Origin: Planctomycetota bacterium
GTDB lineage: Bacteria; Planctomycetota; UBA8108
Assembly: GCA_016928605.1 (NCBI GenBank)
Contig: JAFGKN010000421.1
Span: 1 to 10,650, forward strand
DNA length: 10,650 nucleotides
Reading direction: 5' to 3'
The position numbers were made by a program, and so were the translations under genes. Below, piece by piece: positions 1-6,577 of this stretch (position 1 is the first letter of the stretch; each line of letters opens with the position of its first letter). The notes under the pieces were generated by a model. That model was given only the letters and a program-made list of their open reading frames with translations. It made no database searches and was not told the origin of the DNA.

Positions 1-2
1 GT

Positions 3-1280
3 CCGGGGGAAGCCGCGGCGGGATCCTTGGGCGAGAGCCCTGGCGGGCGCCCCGAGCTGCCGCCCGGCCCGCGCCATGGCGCGGACGATCTCCCCTCGAT
101 CTCGCCTCCAGCCGCGGCGGTCGGCCGTCAGCCTTCCGAACACGAGCCGGGTCGCGACCGCGATCACGGACACGGTCACGCCCACGGACACGCCCACGAC
201 CACGACCACGACCACGACCACGGACACGACCACGACCACGGACACGGTCACAGCCACAGTCATTGCGGAGAGCCCGCGGGACACGAGCGGCCCCACGGCG
301 ACCATCACCGCCGGCTCAGCGAGATCCTGGCCCTCATCCGCGAGAGCGGCCTCGATCCCGAGGTGCGCGAGAGAGCCTGCGAGGTCTTCCGGCGGCTCGG
401 GGAAGCCGAGGCGCGCGTTCACGGCATCGACATCGAGAGGGTCCACTTCCACGAGGTAGGCGCGGTCGACTCGATCGTCGACATCGTCGGCGGCTGCCTG
501 GCGCTCCGGCTGCTGGAGATCGACGAGCTTTTCTCCGCGCCGGTCGCCGTGGGCTCCGGGACGGTGATGAGCGCCCACGGGACGCTCCCCCTCCCCGCGC
601 CTGCGACGCTGGAGCTGCTGCGGGGTCTGCCGCTGCGCCCGACCGAGAGCTCTGCGGAGCTGACCACCCCCACCGGAGCTGCGCTGCTCTCGACCCTGGT
701 GAGCCGTTTCGGCCCGCCGCCTCCGTGTCGCGTCCAGGCCGTCGGCTACGGAGCCGGCGACGACCGCCCCGGCGCGCTGCCCAACTGCCTGCGCGTCGCC
801 ATCGCCGAGGCCGAGCGCCCCGCGCCTGAAACCGATCGCGTGCTGCTCCTCGAATGCAACGTCGATGACATGAGCCCGGAATGGATCGGCCACCTGACGG
901 ATCAGCTTCTCGCGAAGGGTGCGCTCGATGTGTACGTGACGCCCATCGCGATGAAGAAGTCGCGGCCGGCGCATCAGATCTCGGTCATCGCCCCCCTGGG
1001 TGCGGAGGAAGAGATGGCGGGGCTGCTCTTCCGGGAGACCACGAGCTTCGGGATCCGCCGCCGCGAGGTCGACCGGCTGATCCTCGCGCGCGAGACTGCG
1101 GCGGTAAAGACTCCCTGGGGCGATGTGCGCGTCAAGGTCGGCCGCTGGCGGGGCGAGGAGGTGAGCGCAGCCCCGGAGTACGAGGATCTCAAGGCCGCGG
1201 CGGGCCGAGCGGGCAGGCCGCTCAAGGAGATCCACCAGAAGGTTCTGGAGCTCTTCCGGGCGCGGCCGGGCGAGCGATAG
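3..1280 (+). CDS. larC: LarC, nickel-pincer cofactor synthase (5' end outside the window)
   Basis: LarC is the CTP-dependent enzyme that inserts nickel into the pincer cofactor of lactate racemase (LarA) and relatives. The frame is open to the left edge, so the N-terminus is missing; a TTG at 27 is only the first in-window start codon. Numbering from 27, family motifs are clear: HFHEVGAVDSIVDIVG (140-155), VTPIAMKKSRP (304-314), FRETTSFGIRRR (335-346) and PEYEDL (383-388). ECNVDDMSPEWIGHL (276-290) marks the start of the LarC2 half, so both halves lie in one unbroken frame here, whereas Lactobacillus plantarum makes LarC through a programmed frameshift. Residues 46-79 are 17 consecutive X-His dipeptides, a probable metal-binding linker. 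The ~50 residues before it are Pro/Gly-rich and do not resemble the usual LarC N-terminal domain, so they are probably a long inserted linker. The TAG stop is at 1278-1280. larB and larE are not in view. Confidence 0.9.
   Translation, partial: PGEAAAGSLGESPGGRPELPPGPRHGADDLPSISPPAAAVGRQPSEHEPGRDRDHGHGHAHGHAHDHDHDHDHGHDHDHGHGHSHSHCGEPAGHERPHGDHHRRLSEILALIRESGLDPEVRERACEVFRRLGEAEARVHGIDIERVHFHEVGAVDSIVDIVGGCLALRLLEIDELFSAPVAVGSGTVMSAHGTLPLPAPATLELLRGLPLRPTESSAELTTPTGAALLSTLVSRFGPPPPCRVQAVGYGAGDDRPGALPNCLRVAIAEAERPAPETDRVLLLECNVDDMSPEWIGHLTDQLLAKGALDVYVTPIAMKKSRPAHQISVIAPLGAEEEMAGLLFRETTSFGIRRREVDRLILARETAAVKTPWGDVRVKVGRWRGEEVSAAPEYEDLKAAAGRAGRPLKEIHQKVLELFRARPGER
162..263 (+). repeat. In-frame X-His dipeptide repeat tract in larC
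   Basis: Seventeen uninterrupted six-base units, each a variable codon (Asp, Gly, Ala or Ser) followed by a His codon (16 CAC and a final CAT). The core at about 195-240 is nearly pure GACCAC hexamer and should be prone to slippage. Similar His-rich stretches are known in nickel and zinc handling proteins such as HypB and SlyD, so a role in metal storage or delivery is a reasonable inference. Confidence 0.9.
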
Positions 1281-1430
1281 GCGTGCCGCGCATGTCGCCG
1301 GAGATCCGCCCTGCCGTTCGGAAGCGGAGCTGTGCGGGGAGACCAAGGGGAACGTCTCCTCGCGCCGCAGCCCCGCGGCGATGAGGTGCTTCGGCCGGGC
1401 GGGGAGGTGCGGGCAGATGAGGGATTCCGT
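1281..1430. other. Convergent intergenic gap larC/fliA with two stem-loops, no clear terminator
   Basis: Both flanking genes transcribe into this 150-nt gap. It contains two adjacent inverted repeats. One has a stem of about 8 bp with one G-U pair and a 10-nt loop (1336-1343 with 1354-1361). The other is a 6-bp GC stem with a 6-nt loop (1363-1368 with 1375-1380). Neither is followed by a U-run on either strand, so they are not canonical intrinsic terminators; they may act as a bidirectional structural or Rho-assisted end. I see no convincing coding region on either strand. Confidence 0.35.
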
Positions 1431-2225
1431 TCAGGAGAGAAGCTCCGCCTGGAACTTCCTCAGCTGGCTCTTCAGACGGAAGATGATGCGGGAATGGAGC
1501 TGGCAGACCCGCGACTCGGACAGATTCAGCGTCGCCCCGATCTCCCGCATGGTGAGGTCTTCGTAGTAATACAGGAGGATGATCAACCGCTCCTTGCGGC
1601 TCAGCCCCCGGGTGACGAAGTCCGTGATCTCCTTCTTCTTCAGCTCCGCCTCGGGGTCTATGGCTTTCTTGTCCTCGAGAAGATCGATCTTGCGGAGCGA
1701 TTTGGAGCTCTGGTCCTCCTTCGCCTTGTCCGTCAGGCTGACGATCGTGATGGCGCTCGCCTCGCGGAGCATCTCCTCGTACTCGTCGAGGGATATGCTC
1801 AGGCGCTCGGCCATCTCGAGATCCGTCGGCGCCCGACCCAGCTCGACCTCGAGTCCTTTCCAGGCCTGCTCGATGCGGTTTGCCTTGTTTCTGACGATCC
1901 GGGGCACCCAGTCGAGCGACCTGAGCTCATCGAGTATGGCCCCGCGGATCCGCGTCGTGCAATAGGTTTCGAACTTCACTCCCCTCTCGAGGTCAAAACC
2001 GTCCACGGCATCCATGAGGCCGAAGATGCCCGCGCTCTGGAGATCGTCGAGCTCGATGTTCTGGGGGAGCTTGGCCAGCAGCCTCTCGGCGATGTACTTG
2101 ACGAGAGGCAGATACTTCTCGATCAGGATGTTCCTGAGATTCGTATCCCCCGTCTGCTTGTACTCTCTCCAGACCTCTTCGATCTTGATGGAGTCCTTGG
2201 CTTTTCGAGTCGCTACTGCGCTCAT
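1431..2225 (-). CDS. fliA: RNA polymerase sigma factor FliA/WhiG (sigma-28 type)
   Basis: Directs RNA polymerase to late flagellar genes (flagellin, motor and chemotaxis) in the FliA/SigD/WhiG group. The 264-residue length fits the family. Region 2 covers about residues 32-109, with LVKYIAERL, IELDDLQSAGIFGLMDAVDGFD and the core-binding/-10 segment FETYCTTRIRGAILDELRSLDWVPR. Region 3 covers about 115-157 (LGRAPTDLEMAERL). Region 4 covers about 200-255, with the helix-turn-helix LTMREIGATLNLSESRVCQLHSR (224-246). I chose the ATG at 2225, which has an AGG seven bases upstream. An in-frame GTG at 2246 would add seven residues but has a poorly spaced ribosome site. The gene lies 163 nt downstream of flhG, the largest gap in the block, so it may also have its own promoter. 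No anti-sigma FlgM is in the window. Confidence 0.93.
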   Translation of the reverse strand: MSAVATRKAKDSIKIEEVWREYKQTGDTNLRNILIEKYLPLVKYIAERLLAKLPQNIELDDLQSAGIFGLMDAVDGFDLERGVKFETYCTTRIRGAILDELRSLDWVPRIVRNKANRIEQAWKGLEVELGRAPTDLEMAERLSISLDEYEEMLREASAITIVSLTDKAKEDQSSKSLRKIDLLEDKKAIDPEAELKKKEITDFVTRGLSRKERLIILLYYYEDLTMREIGATLNLSESRVCQLHSRIIFRLKSQLRKFQAELLS

Positions 2226-2388
2226 GGTATAACCTGAATTCCTCACCGTCCTTCATCGCTCGGGAAGCGAAGGTCGCATCCGTTCGCTCCGCCCGCCCGA
2301 ATACGTCGAATCCCCTTGACGCCCGTCGGCGACGGACGCTGGACCAGCCCACGGCGAGCCCCTCCTTCGAGCCTTCACCTCACATCGT
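2226..2388. other. Leader/intergenic region between flhG and fliA
   Basis: This 163-nt gap is the longest between the flagellar genes. It holds a perfect palindromic arm pair of 6 bp around a single base (2323-2335). It also holds an AAGGAGG on the minus strand, 8 nt before a GTG at 2352 that opens a frame running into fliA out of register. I found no convincing sigma-70, sigma-54 (GG-N10-GC) or FliA-type promoter by eye, and no U-tract terminator for flhG. The region could hold a fliA promoter or a regulatory leader, but the sequence alone does not show it. Confidence 0.3.
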
Positions 2389-3258
2389 TCACCCTCCTCC
2401 TCCGGGAACCGACTTGTCGCTGGACAGCCCCATGGCTGCCAGCCGCTGGCCGAAGCTCTTCGGCTGCGCGCCGCCGTCCGCCAGCAGCCTCTCGGCAAGA
2501 ACCCGCAGGCAGCCGCTCGCGGGGCACTGGGGATACTCCAGGACGAAGGGCCGCTTGCGACGAACCGCCATCTTGACCCTCTCGTCCGCGAGGACATGGC
2601 CGAGGTCTTCGACCTCGAGGTCGAGAAACCGCCGACTGACCATACGGATGCGCTCACTGACGCGACCCCCCTCCAGCCGGCCGCTCACCTGGTTGACGAC
2701 CAGCCGTATGCGCCCGAACCCCTTTTCCCGGGAGATGGTCTTGATCAATGCGTAGCCATCGGTCACCGCGGTCGGCTCCGGAGTGGTGATTACCAGAACC
2801 TCGTCCGCCGCAGTCGCGAAATGGATCACGTTCCGTGTAATTCCTGCGCCTGTATCGACGATGAGGATATCGGCGTATTCCTCCAGTTCCTGAAAGCTCG
2901 AAACCAGGAAATGACGCTCCTCATCGTCTAGATCGGAGACGAGAGGCATGCCGGTTGAGCCCGGGAGCAGAAAAACGCCGCCCGGCGCCGGCGCCAGGGC
3001 ATCGAGGACACTCGCTTCTCCGGCCAGGACGTGTCCGAGGTGAATCTTCGGCTGACTGCCGAGGAGGATGTCCGCGTTCGCCAGCCCGATATCGACGTCG
3101 ACCACGATCACCTTCTGCCCCAGCCGCACGAGACAGATTGCGAGATTGAGGGCGATGTTGGTCTTTCCCACTCCTCCCTTGCCGCTGGCGACCGCGATCA
3201 CCCGGGTCCGCCTCCCGGTCGATCCCATCATGTTGCGAAGGCGATCTGCCTGATCCAT
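2389..3258 (-). CDS. flhG: FlhG (FleN/YlxH), MinD-like ATPase controlling flagellar number
   Basis: MinD/ParA-type ATPase that pairs with FlhF and limits the number and site of flagella. At 289 residues it has the deviant Walker A SGKGGVGKT (25-33), the switch-I-like VVDVDIGLAN (52-61) and the Walker B-like IVDTGAG (133-139). The N-terminus starts MDQADRLR, matching the DQAxxLR activator motif that in this family stimulates FlhF GTP hydrolysis. The ATG at 3258 is chosen because it sits right on that motif; it lacks a good Shine-Dalgarno and probably depends on coupling to flhF, which ends 11 nt upstream. A TTG at 3273 overlapping the flhF stop (TTGA) would add five residues. The C-terminus ends in a short Gly-rich tail. 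No amphipathic membrane-targeting helix is obvious by eye at the end. Confidence 0.93.
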   Translation of the reverse strand: MDQADRLRNMMGSTGRRTRVIAVASGKGGVGKTNIALNLAICLVRLGQKVIVVDVDIGLANADILLGSQPKIHLGHVLAGEASVLDALAPAPGGVFLLPGSTGMPLVSDLDDEERHFLVSSFQELEEYADILIVDTGAGITRNVIHFATAADEVLVITTPEPTAVTDGYALIKTISREKGFGRIRLVVNQVSGRLEGGRVSERIRMVSRRFLDLEVEDLGHVLADERVKMAVRRKRPFVLEYPQCPASGCLRVLAERLLADGGAQPKSFGQRLAAMGLSSDKSVPGGGG

Positions 3259-3269
3259 GGTTCGCCGTC

Positions 3270-4433
3270 TCAAGTCCTCTTGGTTTTGAGCACCAGATCC
3301 GCCAGCCGCTCCGGATCCCCGACCATGATGTCATCGGGGACGTTCTGACCGTCGGTCACGAAGGAAACCGGCCTGCCCATGCGCAGCAGGGATCCGACAA
3401 GAGCGCCCATCGACACGCTCTCGTCGACCTTGGTCAGAATGATCCGGTGATAGTGGATCGACGAGAACCGCTCTGCGATGTTCTCGATGGTGCGCGCATG
3501 AGTCGTGCTGCTGAGAACGAGATGGACCTCGGCCTGAGGAGTCGCGGCCAGAAAGTCGTCGAGCTCGGCCATCTTCAGCTCGTCCCGCTGGCTCCTCCCC
3601 GCGGAGTCGACGAAAACGAGCTCGTGCTTCTGCTCCCGGCAGCGCCCGAGCGCACTCTGGAGCCCCGCGGGGTCAGACACCACCTCGAAGGGAACGCCGA
3701 TGATCTCAGCGTACTTCTGCAGCTGATCGACGGCCGCGATCCGGAAGGTGTCGAGGGTGATGAGACCGACCGCGCGCCGCTCGTTGATCTTCGCGCGGGC
3801 GGCGAGCTTGGCGATCGTCGTCGTCTTGCCGACGCCCGTCGGCCCCACCAGCCACACGATCCGAGGACGCAGGTCGGGATCGACGGGCGGATTGGGAGCG
3901 AAGAGCTTCGCGAGCTGAGTCCGCACGACGTGGGCGACCCGCGACGGAGTGGGAAAACCGGCTGGGATCCGCAGGTTGGCGATCTCGCGGACGATGCCGT
4001 CGGCCACCCTCGGCTCCACGTCGCGCGAGACCAGCAGCTCGTAGCACTCGCGCAGGAAGGGATGGCTGAATCCGCCGCTGCCCGGAGTTCTGGAGAGCAG
4101 GTTGTGAATCTCGTCGCGGAGCTGAGAGAGGTTCTTGTTGAGGAGCTCGTATCCCACGGCCGCGGCGGGCGAGCCCCCCGTCTCCTCGAGAGCCGCGCTC
4201 TCCGAGCCCCTCTGCCGGCCGCGGCTCATCGACGCGCGCCGGACGTTCTCGATCCGCGATCGAGTGTCGGTGACGAAGACCTCGACCATCTCGTGACCGC
4301 CGACTCCCAGCACTCCTCCCCTGCGGAAGGTCCGGGTGCCGACGATCATGCCTTCGTCTCCGAAGGCCGACCGGATCTTCTCGAGCGCCTCGCTCATCGT
4401 TGGAGCTTCAAACCGAGCGATCTGTTCCTCCAT
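3270..4433 (-). CDS. flhF: FlhF, SRP-family GTPase for flagellar placement
   Basis: Third SRP-type GTPase beside Ffh and FtsY; it recruits early basal-body parts to the correct cell site, typically the pole. At 387 residues it has the usual three-part layout. An N-terminal basic B region covers about 1-95, including the family-type start ARFEAPTMSEALEKIR and a disordered Arg/Ser/Gly segment. The helical N domain covers about 96-185. The G domain has GPTGVGKTT (197-205, P-loop), DTFRIAAVDQL (228-238), VDSAGR (275-280) and TKVDE (334-338). The start ATG follows a long purine ribosome site (AAGGAGGAGGTGG) about 10 nt upstream that lies inside the end of flhA; the two genes overlap by 40 nt. The stop sits 11 nt before the chosen flhG start. 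Together with flhG this implies a defined flagellar pattern. Confidence 0.96.
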   Translation of the reverse strand: MEEQIARFEAPTMSEALEKIRSAFGDEGMIVGTRTFRRGGVLGVGGHEMVEVFVTDTRSRIENVRRASMSRGRQRGSESAALEETGGSPAAAVGYELLNKNLSQLRDEIHNLLSRTPGSGGFSHPFLRECYELLVSRDVEPRVADGIVREIANLRIPAGFPTPSRVAHVVRTQLAKLFAPNPPVDPDLRPRIVWLVGPTGVGKTTTIAKLAARAKINERRAVGLITLDTFRIAAVDQLQKYAEIIGVPFEVVSDPAGLQSALGRCREQKHELVFVDSAGRSQRDELKMAELDDFLAATPQAEVHLVLSSTTHARTIENIAERFSSIHYHRIILTKVDESVSMGALVGSLLRMGRPVSFVTDGQNVPDDIMVGDPERLADLVLKTKRT

Positions 4434-6577
4434 CGCTCTGATTCCACCTCCTCCTTCGCTCGTGGCGGCCGCCGGGGAGTGTCCAGACTCACCGAGCCGT
4501 GGACCTCGACGGCCTTCTCATCCAGAACCTCTTCATAGGACAGGACCGAGAGCCTCGGAACCCTGCTGCTCGCCATCTTCCAGAAGTGCGGACGTATGCG
4601 AGGCGAGCAGAGAACGGCGGGACGGAATCCCGCGAGGCGCAGCGGAGAGATCGCCTCATCGGTCCGGCGGCAGATCGAATCCATCGTCTGGGGATCGAGC
4701 GCCAGCGTCTCGCTCCCGTCGATCTTCTCGATGGAGCCCAGCAGGAACTCTTCCAGGGCAGGCTCGAGGAGCACCACGTGCAGCTTCCCGTCGGCGCCGA
4801 TCGAGGCCGCACAAACGCTGCGCGCCAGAGCGCTCCTCACTTCCTCGGTGCACTGGTCCGTCGAGTGGAGCGGCCCCGCGCTCTTCCCCAGCGCCTCGAG
4901 GATCGATTCCAGGTCTCGGATGCTGATCCCCTCGCGCAACAGCCCCTGAAGCACCTGCTGCAGATCGCTCACCTTGATCGGAGCCGGGATCAAGTCGTCG
5001 ACGAGGGTCGGCGCCCGCCGCCGGAGGTCGTCCAGCATGCGAGTGACCTCCTCGCGGCTCAGCAGCTCCGCGGCGTGCCGGCGGATGACCAGCTCGACGT
5101 GGAGCGCCACGGCTTCGACCGGTGTGAGCAGGTCGTAGCCCTCGTCGATGGCCGTGATCTCATCCGACTCCTGGATCCAGAAGGACACCCTCCCATCCAG
5201 CTCGAAGGCCGGTGTTCCGGGAAGGGGATGCGCGGCGGCGCGCCGGGCGACGGCCAGCAGCCCCCGTGCGTCCGCGAACCATCTTCCGAGCGAGTTACCG
5301 CGCAGCTTGAGGGTGTATTCGGAAGGCGCGATCCGCCGGGTGTCGCGAATCTGAACGCCCGGCATCACGATGCCGAGCTCGACGGCGATCCGCTCCCGTA
5401 TCGAAGCGATACGGTCGGAGAGACTCGGACCGTCGGCTGCCTCGATGAGCGGCAACAGCCGGTAACCGATCTCCAGCTCGATCGGAGCCACGCGCAGGAG
5501 CGCACGCACGTCGGGCTCGGTCCTTTCCCTCGCCTGCGGCTCACCGGCAGAAGGCTCCTCCACCGGCTCGTTCATCTCCGGCTTCGCCTTCCGGCGCCGG
5601 AGCAGCCAGGCAGAGAGCGCGCAGAAGGCTGATCCGCCCAGGAGAGCGGCCGCCGGCAGCCCCGAAGGCAGGAGGCAGAGCAGGAAAACCGCGACGACGG
5701 AGAGCACCTGATCGTTGGAGAAGACCTGCCGGCCGAGGTCCTTTCCCAGGTGTTCGCTGGCAGCGTTGCGGGTGACGAGAAGCGCAGCCCCGATCGAGAC
5801 CATGAGAGCCGGGACCTGGCTCACGATGCCGTCTCCGATCGTCAGCCGGCTGAAGATGCCGACCGCATCGGAGAGCGTCATGCCGTGATACGCGAGCCCC
5901 ACGGCGATGCCTCCGAGGATGTTGATCAGCACGATGATGATGCCGGCGACCGCATCGCCCCTCACGAACTTGCTGGCGCCATCCATCGCTCCGTAGAAGT
6001 CCGCCTCCTGCGAGATCTGCCGCCTCCGGTCGCGCGCGATCCTCTGGCTGATCAGCCCCGCGGCGATCTCTCCGTCGATGCTGAGCTGCTTTCCCGGCAT
6101 CGCGTCGAGCTGGAACCGAGCGGCGACCTCCGAGACGCGCGTGGCACCCTTCGTGATCACCACGAACTGGACGACCACGATGACCGTGAAGATGATCAGA
6201 CCGATAACGGGGTTCTCCCCCGCGACGAACTCGCCGAATGTGTGGACCACCTTGCCGGCCGCCATGGGACCCTCCGCCGCGTTCCCGAGGATCAGGCGCG
6301 TGGTGGCTATGTTGAGGGAGAGGCGGAGGAAGGTCGTGACGAGAAGGAGCGATGGGAAGACGCTGAAGTCGAGCGCCTTGGACACGCAGGCCGCGGTCAG
6401 CAGGACGACGGCGGAGACCGTCAGGTTGACGATCAGGAGGCAGTCGATGAGCAGCGGAGGCAGGGGGATGAGGATGACGAACAGGATGCCGAGGATGCCC
6501 GCAGCCAGCAGGCCGTCGGGATGGCTCCGCACGAGCGCGGCGATCTCTCTGAGCGAGGGGCGGAGCGACTTGCTCAC
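4394..6577 (-). CDS. flhA: FlhA, flagellar type III export gate protein
   Basis: Forms the nonameric ring of the export gate, couples proton flow to protein export, and docks chaperone-substrate complexes through its cytoplasmic domain. The 727 residues comprise a membrane domain (about 20-326, around eight helices), a short acidic linker (about 327-360) and the cytoplasmic FlhAc domain (about 360-690) ending in PRLSVLSYEEV plus a charged tail. Polar residues known from Salmonella FlhA fall at the same numbers: R147, R154 and D158 (in RFQLDAMPGKQ), D208 (in KFVRGDAVAG) and D249 (in LTIGDG). I chose the GTG at 6577 because GGAGG lies 6 nt upstream and the GTGA overlaps the flhB stop. A longer reading from 6748 would add 57 low-complexity residues that only shadow flhB. 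Confidence 0.96.
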   Translation of the reverse strand: MSKSLRPSLREIAALVRSHPDGLLAAGILGILFVILIPLPPLLIDCLLIVNLTVSAVVLLTAACVSKALDFSVFPSLLLVTTFLRLSLNIATTRLILGNAAEGPMAAGKVVHTFGEFVAGENPVIGLIIFTVIVVVQFVVITKGATRVSEVAARFQLDAMPGKQLSIDGEIAAGLISQRIARDRRRQISQEADFYGAMDGASKFVRGDAVAGIIIVLINILGGIAVGLAYHGMTLSDAVGIFSRLTIGDGIVSQVPALMVSIGAALLVTRNAASEHLGKDLGRQVFSNDQVLSVVAVFLLCLLPSGLPAAALLGGSAFCALSAWLLRRRKAKPEMNEPVEEPSAGEPQARERTEPDVRALLRVAPIELEIGYRLLPLIEAADGPSLSDRIASIRERIAVELGIVMPGVQIRDTRRIAPSEYTLKLRGNSLGRWFADARGLLAVARRAAAHPLPGTPAFELDGRVSFWIQESDEITAIDEGYDLLTPVEAVALHVELVIRRHAAELLSREEVTRMLDDLRRRAPTLVDDLIPAPIKVSDLQQVLQGLLREGISIRDLESILEALGKSAGPLHSTDQCTEEVRSALARSVCAASIGADGKLHVVLLEPALEEFLLGSIEKIDGSETLALDPQTMDSICRRTDEAISPLRLAGFRPAVLCSPRIRPHFWKMASSRVPRLSVLSYEEVLDEKAVEVHGSVSLDTPRRPPRAKEEVESERWRNRSLGLKLQR

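Noticed and set aside
76..459. Thr-rich forward ORF over the larC repeat
   Set aside because: It is simply the His-codon repeat read in another frame; the LarC frame continues into a clearly conserved domain.
1993..2352. Minus-strand ORF of 119 codons with AAGGAGG eight bases before its GTG
   Set aside because: About two thirds of it runs through fliA out of frame, and its Arg/Gly/Ser-rich product looks like a GC-rich shadow with no recognisable domain.
3259..3273. TTG at 3273 as the flhG start, overlapping the flhF stop
   Set aside because: Possible, but the ATG at 3258 falls exactly at the conserved DQAxxLR N-terminus; the ribosome site for the TTG is too close (about 2 nt).
5396..5414. 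Perfect 8-bp inverted repeat with a 3-nt loop
   Set aside because: It lies within conserved flhA coding sequence and a stem of this size is expected by chance in a GC-rich window.
4499..5632. Long plus-strand ORF opposite flhA, and similar long antisense ORFs opposite flhF, fliP, fliR and fliO
   Set aside because: These are expected antisense open frames in GC-rich coding DNA; none shows a recognisable domain, and all lie opposite well-conserved flagellar genes.
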